DNA of 47,430 nucleotides from a bacterium c-19 (GTDB lineage Bacteria; Bacillota_I; Bacilli_A; Erysipelotrichales; Erysipelotrichaceae), in the NCBI GenBank assembly GCA_009917405.1, contig QZED01000013.1:1-47430 (forward strand), given 5' to 3'. Below are positions 33,726-42,390 of this stretch, one piece after another. A program made the position numbers and the translations under genes. Numbering within the stretch: position 1 is the stretch's first letter; each line of letters begins with the position of its first letter. Under the pieces are notes generated by a model, which was not told where the DNA came from, did not search any database, and saw only the letters and a list, made by a program, of their open reading frames with translations.

Positions 33726-34670
33726 CTATTTCTTCAGATAGCCGCTTACCATTCGAATGACACAATCAATGTTCGCTTCCTCTATTACGCAATCCCTACC
33801 AGTCGCAGTATTGTTCACATACAAGCGTCCCTTATCATCTATTTCTCCACCGGCAATTTCCACTGCCTTGGCAAAATGTTCCATCGCCGTAGAGGTACGC
33901 ATAGAGTCGCTTAACGCAATCGTTTTCAGCTTTTCCTTACCTGAGTGTTTGCTCAACTCTAAAGCTGCCTTTTTATTTTGTGCAGTATAGCCAATTTGAA
34001 GCTGTGAGCCTAGCGCAAAACAGTTCAGTAGGATGACATTCGGATTGCGGCTCTGTTTCAAAAAATCTTCTGCCGCAATATGCGCACCTAGGTGGCGTGT
34101 CTTATTGCGATCAATAAACAGAAAAGCAGTCGTGCGCTGTTCATCTTTATTCAAACTTTTCGCAATTTCATACGCTGCCACAATTGATGCAGAATTTCTA
34201 ACATAATTTTTGCGGTTTGCAGCTCCGTGAAGCATCAAATAAAATAATAAAATAATCAATGCGGAAACTAGCATAAACAACAGATTCGCACCGAGCGCAT
34301 CTTTGATGAAGCCTTCACTGCCATAGATCAATGCCAGTAAAAGCATATACAGTAATACAATCGGCGCAAACTGCGGAATCAAATTCTTATTTGATGTGGT
34401 CATGCCGTCTAAAGGATAGTATTCACTTTTCCACCAAAAGATATGCTGAGGGGTATCATAAGGTACACAGACTACATTTTTCGCATGCTTCATATTGCCG
34501 AACTGCAGGTTCACGGCACGGCTGAGATTTTTTTTGCCGGTTATGATAGTATGAGAATAGCCGATCGCTTTGAAATCCTCAATCAAGGCTTTACGAAATG
34601 CCGCCTTTTGTTTATTGGTAAATCGAGTACCATAGGTCTCACTGTATTTTTTAAATATATTCTGATCCAT
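33726..34670 (-). CDS. Membrane protein with an M28-peptidase-like fold that has lost metal ligands
   Basis: The 314-residue protein has two adjacent membrane helices (about 103-122 and 130-150) inserted in a soluble domain. The soluble part follows the order of M28 aminopeptidases. VVCVPYDTPQ stands where H-Y-D-T-P is expected, RNSASIVAAYEIAKSL where D-N-A-S-G-V-A is expected, and FIDRNKTRHLGAHIAAEDFLK where E-E-x-G-L-x-G-S is expected. His, Asp and Glu metal ligands are replaced, so peptidase activity is unlikely. The relation is by eye and moderate. A good AGGAGG site precedes it. It lies 9 bases after the PHP gene and before cls. Confidence 0.6.
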   Translation of the reverse strand: MDQNIFKKYSETYGTRFTNKQKAAFRKALIEDFKAIGYSHTIITGKKNLSRAVNLQFGNMKHAKNVVCVPYDTPQHIFWWKSEYYPLDGMTTSNKNLIPQFAPIVLLYMLLLALIYGSEGFIKDALGANLLFMLVSALIILLFYLMLHGAANRKNYVRNSASIVAAYEIAKSLNKDEQRTTAFLFIDRNKTRHLGAHIAAEDFLKQSRNPNVILLNCFALGSQLQIGYTAQNKKAALELSKHSGKEKLKTIALSDSMRTSTAMEHFAKAVEIAGGEIDDKGRLYVNNTATGRDCVIEEANIDCVIRMVSGYLKK

Positions 34671-34679
34671 ATGTTCCTC

Positions 34680-35456
34680 CTATTTTATCGATAATGTATC
34701 TATCATGGTAAGCGGTAAGCCTGCCAAAACCTCTTGAACGCATGAAATACGCTTAGTTTCCAGCAGTGTTGTCGGTTGATGGGCATCATAACCGTAAATG
34801 TATTTGATCGGATATTGTGCCGCAATTTCCCAAAAGGCACGATATGGATAAGCGTATGCATCCTCAGGCTCATACATCAGTTTGCCATATCTTAAACCGT
34901 TCAAATTGATTTCCAACGGGATATTACATTCTACGGCACAAGCACAAATTTCATGAGCAGCCTGTATACACGACGCAGAAAAATTTCTTCTGCCGAGCAT
35001 AAAATAATCAGGATGAGCAACTAGTGAAATCAGACCGCTGTGCATACAATCACATAACTGCTTCGCATACAATCGTACACCGTCATCATCACAATATTCA
35101 TCATATCCGTCACCGTATACGTTTCGGCAATGCTGACCGACAATCATATAATCACAATCTTTACGCAAGGTATGTAAAAAATCAATTTGATCCTCATAGT
35201 ATTCAATTTCAAACCCGACATAAACGGTGATTTCATTTTTGTATTTTTCCTTTAATGCACTGATGGAAGCTAAATAATCATTCGTATCCCGATACAGCAT
35301 ACGCTCACCAGGCTTATCAACACACGGATATCCGACATGCTCACTAAACCCAAGTTCGCTCATTCCCGCCGCTATCGCCGCTTTTACATAATGCTCGTCC
35401 TCTCCGATCGCATGTCCGCATCTTTTAGTATGTGTATGAAAATTTCCGTTCTGCAT
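34680..35456 (-). CDS. PHP-domain phosphatase (histidinol-phosphatase-like)
   Basis: The 258-residue PHP protein carries NFHTHTKRCGHA near the N-terminus (metal-binding H-x-H), GFSEHVGYP, MIVGQHCRN, ISLVAHPDYF and the late IYGYDAHQP with further metal ligands. This pattern is that of HisK/HisJ histidinol-phosphatases, but no histidine biosynthesis genes are nearby and related PHP enzymes hydrolyse other phosphate esters. The ATG at 35456 lies five bases after AGGTGA; a GTG three codons upstream overlaps that site. It is the first gene of the train leading to cls and groEL. Confidence 0.85.
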   Translation of the reverse strand: MQNGNFHTHTKRCGHAIGEDEHYVKAAIAAGMSELGFSEHVGYPCVDKPGERMLYRDTNDYLASISALKEKYKNEITVYVGFEIEYYEDQIDFLHTLRKDCDYMIVGQHCRNVYGDGYDEYCDDDGVRLYAKQLCDCMHSGLISLVAHPDYFMLGRRNFSASCIQAAHEICACAVECNIPLEINLNGLRYGKLMYEPEDAYAYPYRAFWEIAAQYPIKYIYGYDAHQPTTLLETKRISCVQEVLAGLPLTMIDTLSIK

Positions 35457-35465
35457 ATGCTTCAC

Positions 35466-35827
35466 CTACATTTCATAGGGTATTATACCGCAAATTCGGC
35501 TATTTTCACAGTGCTTCGCGGATTTTTTTGTTTGATTTCTTTCGTTATTTGTACGATTACTAAATGGTCATAGATAAAATATGAAAATAATTCATTTGCG
35601 GCTGTCCTCATTGATTGATTATTCTTTTGGCGGATTTTGTCTGATGAACTCTGTCAGAGTGTTTATGAACGTATACGATAAGAAATGAAACGGAAAGGGA
35701 TGCATCGAAACATAATCGCGTTAGAACTAAAAGTTACATGAAATGTGAAATTTGGGACTGTGCTGTGTTTCTTAATAAGATGTATGGTATTTTATACAAG
35801 AATTTATACAAGAAAAGGAGAGAAATC
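35466..35827. other. Intergenic region between divergent PHP gene and small lipoprotein gene
   Basis: The 360 bases hold no convincing gene. On the minus strand TATAAT (35482-35487) is a likely -10 for the PHP gene, with only a weak -35. On the plus side AT-rich sequence at 35780-35805 (TATGGT, TTATAC) may hold the lipoprotein promoter. I see nothing else definite. Confidence 0.5.
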
Positions 35828-36370
35828 ATGAAAAACGAAAGCTTAAAAATAATGTTATCGGTTTTAGCAGTCGGAATATTGTTGACAGGATGCAGAAGTA
35901 AAAATGAAGGAAATGATACTGACAACAGTTCGGATCAAACCACAGAAACAGATCAAAACAAAGAAAAAAACGTAACATTAACTTGCGAAAGTATAAACGC
36001 CGAAATAATGTCACCGGAAGAAACAAATGCTTTAACAGAAGGGCAAATTATTAAAGCTGAAGATTGTATAAAAATACCGAATGAAGAAGCACTGGAAGCA
36101 AGAGATTTAGCTTTTATTTATGTTTATTCGTGTTCTGGAAACGGATCTTCAGATGAATATGCTTTAACGGAAACAATTGAAAAAAATATATCCAGTTGTG
36201 AATTTAAAAGAATAGAAATATTAAAAGTTGATAATTATTTCCTCACCTTTGAAAAAACATGGGTGAAAACCGTTCTTTTTAAAAAAGATGCCGTATTTGC
36301 CGGCAATGTAATTTCAAAAGAAAAAATTCAAAAATTAGAAAACGAACATAAGCAGAAAGCTTTGAAATAG
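35828..36370 (+). CDS. Small lipoprotein of unknown function
   Basis: The ATG at 35828 follows AAGGAGAG with proper spacing; an in-frame ATG at 35738 has no ribosome site. The 180-residue product has a lipoprotein signal peptide ending LLTGC (Cys22), a Asn/Asp/Thr/Gln-rich linker of about 30 residues and a mixed alpha/beta domain. I recognise no family. The gene is flanked by AT-rich non-coding DNA and is monocistronic. Confidence 0.72.
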   Translation: MKNESLKIMLSVLAVGILLTGCRSKNEGNDTDNSSDQTTETDQNKEKNVTLTCESINAEIMSPEETNALTEGQIIKAEDCIKIPNEEALEARDLAFIYVYSCSGNGSSDEYALTETIEKNISSCEFKRIEILKVDNYFLTFEKTWVKTVLFKKDAVFAGNVISKEKIQKLENEHKQKALK

Positions 36371-36453
36371 TATAAGAAAAGCGCATATCCTGCTTATGCG
36401 CGGGATTTGAACGCATGGTCGGAATCGTCAAGTGCTTATATAAAAGCATATAA

Positions 36454-36507
36454 AAAACGATATTTGCATATGAATGGTTTATTCTAAAACAAATATCGTT
36501 TTATTTT
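36454..36507 (+). terminator. Long bidirectional terminator
   Basis: A perfect 13-bp stem AAAACGATATTTG/CAAATATCGTTTT has a 23-base loop and T-runs on both strands. It separates the lipoprotein gene (plus) from the FMN-binding gene (minus). Confidence 0.8.
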
Positions 36508-36550
36508 TTAAGTTCAGTTTTGCAAAATACTCGTTTATTTAAAAGAGACA

Positions 36551-37015
36551 TTATGCCTTTTCATCATAATAAACAACTTCAACGCTTTGTTTATCAAAAT
36601 CAAGAAATGTCTGAAAACCGCGTTTGTTACTGTCTTGATCCCAGATTTCCACGAATTTCGGCGTAATCTCAATTATAATTTCACTGTCCTCATGGGAATA
36701 GGCATTATAGCTGCCCCATAGATATTTACGGTAAGCCTGCTCAAAACGACGGCCTTCTTCCTCTACTACAAGTCCTTTATTCACTGCAATTCCTTCTACT
36801 TGAATACCGTCCCAGCATATCGCAACCTGAGGATTTTCCAACAACTGTTTTGTTTTGCGGAAATTTTTATCGGTTTTAAAGTAAATTTTATTATCATAGA
36901 ATACACAGCTGACATTACGGACAAATACATGATCGTTTTTTGATGTCGCAAGTGCCATAATTTTACTGTTTCCAAGCATTTCAAACATCTTTTGTACAGC
37001 AGCTTCAAAATTCAT
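36551..37015 (-). CDS. Pyridoxamine 5'-phosphate oxidase-like FMN-binding protein
   Basis: The 154-residue protein has the split beta-barrel pattern of the PNPOx-like group: NSKIMALATSKNDHVFVRNVS, then YDNKIYFKTDKNFRKTKQLLENPQVAICWDG. Members bind FMN (or F420/heme) and are usually small reductases. It starts 9 bases after ribU with a weak ribosome site and so shares its FMN riboswitch. That linkage supports a flavin cofactor. The reaction is unknown. Confidence 0.85.
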   Translation of the reverse strand: MNFEAAVQKMFEMLGNSKIMALATSKNDHVFVRNVSCVFYDNKIYFKTDKNFRKTKQLLENPQVAICWDGIQVEGIAVNKGLVVEEEGRRFEQAYRKYLWGSYNAYSHEDSEIIIEITPKFVEIWDQDSNKRGFQTFLDFDKQSVEVVYYDEKA

Positions 37016-37024
37016 ATTCTATAC

Positions 37025-37627
37025 CTAGCCTTTCATAAAATTTTTCATCAGCGGACTGATCTTCTTATACAGCAGCAATGTGATTACGGAAGCAGCCGCA
37101 CATTTGATTAAATTGAACGGAACAATGCCGAGTATTGTCAGCATCAGCATATCGGTCACATAGGGATTCACAGCCTGACACATCATAATGATGTCAGCGG
37201 TTGTCATACCGTATAAATTCACATAGAACGGAATAATGATAAATACATTCGTTAGTACGGCTGCCAACGCGCAGATCAGTGAACCGCTCAGCATACCGTA
37301 CAACGCGGAGCGTTTACTCTTATGACGATTATAGATAAATACTGCCGGCAGCACATAGGCAAGACTTAAAATAATATTGCAGATTTCTCCGGTAAACATG
37401 GAATTGGTACCGACAAGTGCCAGCTTTACTAAGATTTTAACCAATACGATGAATACAGCAGCGATCGGTCCGAGCGCAAAGCCACCGATCATTTCCGGCA
37501 ACGAAGCTAAATCGAAATCCATAAACGGCGGCATAAACGGAATCGGAGTACGAAACAGCATTAAGACTCCCGCCATTCCTCCTAAAATTCCGATCAATGC
37601 GATCTCTTTGACATTCAGCTTTTTCAT
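37025..37627 (-). CDS. ribU: Riboflavin ECF transporter S component RibU
   Basis: This is a 200-residue membrane protein of about six helices, beginning MKKLNVKEIALIGILGG. The stretch FMDFDLASLPEMIGGFALGP is the RibU/ECF S-component signature, followed by GEICNIILSLAYVLPAV. It captures riboflavin for the shared EcfAA'T energising module, whose genes are not in the window. ATG 37627 follows AAAGGAGG; an opening from 37666 starts inside the riboswitch terminator and is rejected. The FMN riboswitch directly upstream confirms the substrate class. Confidence 0.94.
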   Translation of the reverse strand: MKKLNVKEIALIGILGGMAGVLMLFRTPIPFMPPFMDFDLASLPEMIGGFALGPIAAVFIVLVKILVKLALVGTNSMFTGEICNIILSLAYVLPAVFIYNRHKSKRSALYGMLSGSLICALAAVLTNVFIIIPFYVNLYGMTTADIIMMCQAVNPYVTDMLMLTILGIVPFNLIKCAAASVITLLLYKKISPLMKNFMKG

Positions 37628-37645
37628 AAGCAAATGCCTCCTTTC

Positions 37646-37683
37646 AAAAAAAATACTCAAAAACATAAAAATATGTCTTTGAG
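37646..37683 (-). terminator. Riboswitch-controlled terminator ahead of ribU
   Basis: CTCAAAGACATA pairs with TATGTTTTTGAG (one mismatch) and is followed by UAUUUUUUUU in the minus-strand transcript. It lies between the FMN aptamer and the ribU ribosome site, so control is probably by premature termination when FMN is bound. Confidence 0.82.
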
Positions 37684-37698
37684 CTTACCCACAGATAA

Positions 37699-37815
37699 TG
37701 TCTTTTCTCATCCGGACTATACCGTCGGTACCGGAATTTCACCGGTTCAGCCGCTCACTCCGCGGGTCATGGACTATCACCATCGGTAGGGACTTGCACC
37801 CTGCCACAAAGACTT
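37699..37815 (-). ncRNA. FMN riboswitch (RFN element)
   Basis: The minus strand contains the conserved RFN blocks in order: GCAGGGTGCAAGTCCC, ACCGATGGTGATAGTCC, TGAACCGGTGAAATTCCGG and ACCGACGGTATAGTCCGGAT. A closing stem GTCTTT/AAAAGAC bounds it. In the known class, FMN binding turns off riboflavin synthesis or uptake genes. It precedes ribU and a PNPOx-like FMN protein. Confidence 0.96.
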
Positions 37816-38065
37816 CATATTCACTTTTTTTGAAATGAAACAATGCCACAACATTGTCTGCATTACTATGATATACCAAATCATAAAAAATGTAAATGAG
37901 AATTATAAAATTATTATGATTCTTGAGAATTGATTGCTTTATGTAATCCATTTTATCGATACACCCGAATAAAACGATATTTAGAATAGAATGACATAAT
38001 ATTAAAATAACAAATATATCAAAACGAATGATATTAGAATTGAATGACAAAAACAGTAAAAAGCC

Positions 38066-38094
38066 TTGTCAATATAAAATGATTATGGTAAAAT
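38066..38094 (+). promoter_or_regulatory. Promoter of secG
   Basis: TTGTCA (38066-38071) and TAAAAT (38089-38094) are separated by 17 bases, about 30 bases before the secG start. Confidence 0.75.
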
Positions 38095-38125
38095 AACTAA
38101 GCATATAGCAGAAAGGAGGACTATC

Positions 38126-38356
38126 ATGGGTTTCTTAGATATATTATTAATAATATTTGCGGTCGTTCTGATCCTGCTCTCCTTACTGCAAAGTGGTAAA
38201 TCAGATGGTCTCAGCAGTGCATTCAGCGGCGGAGAAGGCTTGAATTTATTTGCGAATGTGAAAGAACGCGGAGCCGAAAAAGTTATGTCTAACTTAACAT
38301 TGGCTGTGGGTACAATCTTTTTCATTCTTGTATTAATTGCCAGAGTCATTCAGTAA
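38126..38356 (+). CDS. secG: Preprotein translocase subunit SecG
   Basis: The 76-residue protein has two membrane helices (about 3-20 and 55-75) separated by the SecG loop with LLQSGKSDGLSSAFSGG. It is the small stimulatory subunit of the SecYEG channel. An AAAGGAGG ribosome site precedes it. The gene order secG-rnr-smpB-ssrA is conserved in many Bacillota. Confidence 0.96.
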   Translation: MGFLDILLIIFAVVLILLSLLQSGKSDGLSSAFSGGEGLNLFANVKERGAEKVMSNLTLAVGTIFFILVLIARVIQ

Positions 38357-38377
38357 AGACCGTACAGGTCTTTTTTT
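38355..38377 (+). terminator. Terminator or attenuator between secG and rnr
   Basis: AAAGACC-GTACA-GGTCTTT is followed by a T-run right at the secG stop. Since rnr follows with no obvious strong promoter, partial read-through is likely. Confidence 0.8.
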
Positions 38378-38437
38378 ATGTTTGTTGCTTTTTTACGAAA
38401 ATAAAAGTGACACATACTAAATAAGAAAGGAGGATTT

Positions 38438-40663
38438 ATGGACTTAGAATATGAAATTACAGAACTATTAAAGCGTTATCGAAAAGGCTTGGATTATCAT
38501 CAGATCATTGAGCAGTTAAAACTTGAGGATCATGATTTTACTTCCTTTTGTAATACACTGAATAAACTGGTAAATGAATATCAAATATTTACCGATGAAA
38601 ATAATCGCTATGGCTGTAAAGAAGCATTTGGATATGAAAAAGGGATTTTAAAGATCAATCCGAAAGGTTTCGGCTTTGTAGAGTGGGATGAAGGCAGTGT
38701 ATATATTGCTCCAGACATGTTAAAAAACGCATTACCTGAGGATGAAGTACTTGTCAAGGTACATGAAAAATATGACGGTGCTAAGGAAGGAGAAATTCTT
38801 CAAATTATCGCTCATCATATTCAACACGTAGTAGGAACTATTAAGGTTAAGGAAAACAAGAAATTCTTTTTGCCTGACGGCTTTTTAAATAATCGACGTT
38901 TTAAAATTACGAATATTGATGATTTTAAACTTGTGGATAATACAAAGGTCTTACTCAAAATTGATCGCTATGATAAGCTGATTGCCGCTCACATTGAAAA
39001 GATAATCGGTTTTAAATATGATCCCGGCGTTGATATTTTATCGCTGTTATATGAATACGGAATTGATCCGCAATTCCCAAAGGATGTCATGCGTGAAGTT
39101 ACTAAAATCAGTGATTATGTGCGTGCAGAGGATAAGGATAATCGCCGTGATTTAACCGATATGACCATTATTACGATTGACGGAGCAGATTCAAGGGATT
39201 TAGACGATGCGGTAAGCGTTGTTAAAATAGCTGACGGATATCGCTTAGGTGTTCATATTGCCGATGTATCCTATTATGTAAAGGAAGGCTCCCCTATTAA
39301 TGCGGAGGCTTATGCGCGAGGAACCTCGGTGTATGTGGTTGACCGTGTGGTTCCGATGCTGCCGCAGGCACTGAGTAACGGCATCTGTTCCTTGAATCCG
39401 CATGTAGAGCGACTAACGATCAGCTGCGTGATGGATATTAATGAGCATGGTGAAATGATTAAATATGAAATCTTCCCGTCCTTCATTAAAACGACTGAGC
39501 GCATGACCTATACAAAGGTAAACGAAATCTTGGCGCATGATGCAAAGGCTTGTAAAGAATATGCTCATATTACACAATTATGTGAGGATATGAAGCAGCT
39601 TGCACGAATCTTAAGACAAAGAAGGAAAGCACTGGGAGCGATTGATTTTGATACTAAGGAAGCAAAAATCATTGTCGATGAAAAGGGCAATCCGATTGAT
39701 ATCAAACTCAGAGAGCGCCATGAAGCCGAACGAATTATTGAAGACTTTATGATTGCGGCAAATGAGTGTGTTGCCGCACACTTAAAATGGATGGAACTGC
39801 CCGGCATGTATCGAATCCATGAAACTCCGGAGCCGAAGAAAATGCGTGAATTTGCCCGTATCTCAATGATGTTAGGGTATCCGCTGAAGGCTGATGTCAA
39901 TCATGTGTATCCTAAGCAGCTGCAACAGCATTTATTAAGCATCAAAGATGAAGAAATTTATCCGATTCTCTCTACGATGTTACTGCGCAGTATGCAGAAG
40001 GCGCGCTATGATCGCCAATGCCTCGGTCACTTTGGCTTAGGGCTTACGGAATATCTGCATTTTACTTCACCGATTCGCCGTTATCCCGATTTGGTTGTGC
40101 ATCGCATGTTAAGAAAGTATTATTTCACTACCTGTGAAGAACCGCATAAAATGCAGGCGGATGATCATTGGATGGAGCAGGCGGCAAAACAATGCTCCGC
40201 ACAAGAGCGAAATGCCGTTGACGCAGAACGCGCTGTTGACGATATGAAGAAGGCACAGTATATGGAAGCCTTTGTCGGTGATATTTTTGAAGGGGTAATT
40301 TCCACAATTACAAAATTCGGCTTTTTCGTCGAATTGGAAAATACGGTCGAAGGCCTAGTACATATCAGCACTTTAAAGGATGATTTTTATCATTTTGATG
40401 AACGTGCGTATGCTTTGATCGGCGAGCATGGCCGTAAAGCCTATCGCATGGGACAAAAGGTAAGGGTACGCTGTACCGATGCAAGCCGCTATAAAAAACA
40501 GGTGGATTTTGAAGTAATTCCGACCAAACAAAAGCTACAAAAACGCGCCTTGCCGAAGTACGCAAAAGAACAATCTGCTAAAGGTACGCGTTCAAGAGCT
40601 CAGCGCAACAAATCACAGCGTTATAAAGGAAAATGTACTTTTGGAAAAAGTAAACGAGGATAA
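38438..40663 (+). CDS. rnr: Ribonuclease R
   Basis: The 741-residue 3'-5' exoribonuclease has an N-terminal winged-helix region (1-65), cold-shock domains (about 65-210; NPKGFGFVEWDEG), the RNB catalytic domain (about 235-560, with GADSRDLDDAVSV carrying the Mg-binding aspartates) and an S1 domain (about 612-695; GVISTITKFGFFVELE). The tail is rich in Lys/Arg. RNase R digests structured RNA and, with tmRNA-SmpB, degrades non-stop mRNA, matching its place upstream of smpB and ssrA. An AAAGGAGG site precedes it. Confidence 0.96.
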   Translation: MDLEYEITELLKRYRKGLDYHQIIEQLKLEDHDFTSFCNTLNKLVNEYQIFTDENNRYGCKEAFGYEKGILKINPKGFGFVEWDEGSVYIAPDMLKNALPEDEVLVKVHEKYDGAKEGEILQIIAHHIQHVVGTIKVKENKKFFLPDGFLNNRRFKITNIDDFKLVDNTKVLLKIDRYDKLIAAHIEKIIGFKYDPGVDILSLLYEYGIDPQFPKDVMREVTKISDYVRAEDKDNRRDLTDMTIITIDGADSRDLDDAVSVVKIADGYRLGVHIADVSYYVKEGSPINAEAYARGTSVYVVDRVVPMLPQALSNGICSLNPHVERLTISCVMDINEHGEMIKYEIFPSFIKTTERMTYTKVNEILAHDAKACKEYAHITQLCEDMKQLARILRQRRKALGAIDFDTKEAKIIVDEKGNPIDIKLRERHEAERIIEDFMIAANECVAAHLKWMELPGMYRIHETPEPKKMREFARISMMLGYPLKADVNHVYPKQLQQHLLSIKDEEIYPILSTMLLRSMQKARYDRQCLGHFGLGLTEYLHFTSPIRRYPDLVVHRMLRKYYFTTCEEPHKMQADDHWMEQAAKQCSAQERNAVDAERAVDDMKKAQYMEAFVGDIFEGVISTITKFGFFVELENTVEGLVHISTLKDDFYHFDERAYALIGEHGRKAYRMGQKVRVRCTDASRYKKQVDFEVIPTKQKLQKRALPKYAKEQSAKGTRSRAQRNKSQRYKGKCTFGKSKRG

Positions 40664-40666
40664 ACA

Positions 40667-41848
40667 ATGAAAAGAATTGATTTTTATAAAACAGTGAGAA
40701 CCGGCATCCTGCTTCCTCTTTTACTTGTAAGTATCGTAAGCGGTTGTCAAGATAAGCAGGCGGAAAAGCCGAAGGTTGATAAACCGAAAGTAAGTGAATC
40801 AACCCCTGAAGAGGATATACGTGTCTCCTTTTTGGCAGTCGGTGATAATCTAATTCACGGCGCTATCTACCTTGACCCCTATCATAAAAGCGCAAAGGGT
40901 TATGATTTTTGTTCCGTATACGATCCAATCAAGCCGTATTTAAAAGACATTGATATAAAAAACATCAATCAGGAAACCGTATTGGGCGGTGTGGAATTGG
41001 GTCTTTCTCATTATCCGATGTTCAACGGACCGCAGGAAATCGGCGATGCGGTTGCGAATTGCGGCTTTAATTGGATCTCACAAGCAAGCAATCATGCGAT
41101 GGATGCCGGAGAAGCGGCAATCCAAAATCAGTTGAAGCTATGGGATCGTTATCCTAAAATCACGACAACAGGCATGAATCGTGATCAAGCGGAAGCGGAT
41201 AAGCTGCGTATCATTGAAGTAAAAGGATTAAAATTCGGCTTATTAAATTATACCTATGGATTGAACGGCTTATCTGCTCCTGTCGGAAAAGAGTACATGG
41301 TGAATTTAATCGATGACGATAAAATAAAAAGTGACATTGCGAAGCTGAAACCGCATTGTGATGTAATTCTCGCAAGCATGCATTGGGGTGTTGAGTATGC
41401 ATACGAAGAAAACGATGAACAGCGTCGGCTTGCACAGCTTTTGGCTGATGAAGGAGTATCCGTTATTATCGGCTCTCACCCGCATGTCTTAGAACCTGCA
41501 ACCTATATCACTGCGAAGGATCAGCGCAAGGTGCTTGTTTATTATTCGTTAGGTAATTTCCTTTCTGCTCAAGACAGCGGAGATACTATGCTCGGCGGTA
41601 TGGCAAAATGGGAAATTGTTAAAGATGGCAAAACAAAGGAAATTCGCGTTGAACATGCCGAGCTTTATCCGACTGTTACCCATTATAATAAATCAATTCA
41701 GGATTTTAAGGTATATACTTTAAAAGATTACAATGATGAGCTTGCATCGAAGCATTATTTATCCCATGAAATCTCACGTCAGTTCTTTATTGATTTGACA
41801 AAGCAAATAATGAAAGAACCGCAAGATATTAAAATCATATATGAATAA
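40667..41848 (+). CDS. CapA-family (PGA_cap) lipoprotein
   Basis: The 393-residue protein has a lipobox VSGC (Cys27) and then a metallophosphatase-like PGA_cap domain: FLAVGDNLIHGAIY, INQETVLGG, ISQASNHAMDAGE, ILASMHWGVEYAYEEN, VIIGSHPHVLEP and YYSLGNFLSAQ. Asp, Asn and His metal ligands are all kept. The family includes CapA/PgsA, linked to poly-gamma-glutamate capsule, but most stand-alone copies have unknown roles and no capB or capC is here. Its ATG lies 3 bases after the rnr stop, with AACGAGGATAA as the ribosome region. So it is an extra cistron inside the conserved secG-rnr-smpB order. Confidence 0.92.
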   Translation: MKRIDFYKTVRTGILLPLLLVSIVSGCQDKQAEKPKVDKPKVSESTPEEDIRVSFLAVGDNLIHGAIYLDPYHKSAKGYDFCSVYDPIKPYLKDIDIKNINQETVLGGVELGLSHYPMFNGPQEIGDAVANCGFNWISQASNHAMDAGEAAIQNQLKLWDRYPKITTTGMNRDQAEADKLRIIEVKGLKFGLLNYTYGLNGLSAPVGKEYMVNLIDDDKIKSDIAKLKPHCDVILASMHWGVEYAYEENDEQRRLAQLLADEGVSVIIGSHPHVLEPATYITAKDQRKVLVYYSLGNFLSAQDSGDTMLGGMAKWEIVKDGKTKEIRVEHAELYPTVTHYNKSIQDFKVYTLKDYNDELASKHYLSHEISRQFFIDLTKQIMKEPQDIKIIYE

Positions 41849-41886
41849 ACAAGCATGGTAAACGTATATTAAAAGGAGGTGTTATT

Positions 41887-42336
41887 ATGCACAAGATAAT
41901 CGCTCATAATCGCAAGGCTTCTCATGATTATTTTTTAACCGATCGCTTTGAAGCCGGATTAGTGCTGCAGGGTACGGAAATTAAATCAATACGTAAAGGC
42001 AGTGTTCAGCTTAAGGATTCTTATATCAGCTTTGTGAACCATGAGGCTTTTATAAAGGAAATGCACATTTCACCTTATGAGTTCGGTAATCGCTTTAATC
42101 ATGATGAAACAAGAATCCGTAAGCTTCTGCTGCATAAAGATGAAATCAAGAAGCTACAGGAAAAGGTGAAACTGAAGGGTTTTACGGTCGTACCTGTCTC
42201 GCTGTATCTCGATAAAGGCAGAGCGAAGCTGGAAATTGCTTTAGCCAAGGGTAAGAATTTGCATGATAAGCGTGAAAGTGAAAAAGCTAAGGATGCAAAA
42301 CGTGAAATAGAGAAAGCATTAAAGCATCAATATTAA
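41887..42336 (+). CDS. smpB: SsrA-binding protein SmpB
   Basis: The 149-residue protein has the full SmpB pattern: IIAHNRKASHDYF at the start, GLVLQGTEIKSIRKGSVQL, DSYISFVNHEAF, HISPYEFGNRFNHD and the basic tail GKNLHDKRESEKAKDAKRE. It carries tmRNA to stalled ribosomes. AAAAGGAGGT precedes the ATG, and the tmRNA gene lies directly downstream. Confidence 0.97.
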   Translation: MHKIIAHNRKASHDYFLTDRFEAGLVLQGTEIKSIRKGSVQLKDSYISFVNHEAFIKEMHISPYEFGNRFNHDETRIRKLLLHKDEIKKLQEKVKLKGFTVVPVSLYLDKGRAKLEIALAKGKNLHDKRESEKAKDAKREIEKALKHQY

Positions 42337-42344
42337 TTTCAGTA

Positions 42345-42374
42345 TTGAATTAAACGCATGATTTGTGGTAAACT
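42345..42374 (+). promoter_or_regulatory. Likely ssrA promoter
   Basis: TTGAAT (42345-42350) and TAAACT (42369-42374) are 18 bases apart, about 16 bases before the mature tmRNA 5' end. Confidence 0.6.
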
Positions 42375-42390
42375 ATCAGCGTTATCCTAT

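Noticed and set aside
36371-36420. tRNA-like 3' arm (GGATTTGAAC near 36405)
   Set aside because: Only a T-arm-like string is present; no acceptor, D or anticodon arms can be built. The nearby GCGCATA/TATGCGC hairpin has no U-run.
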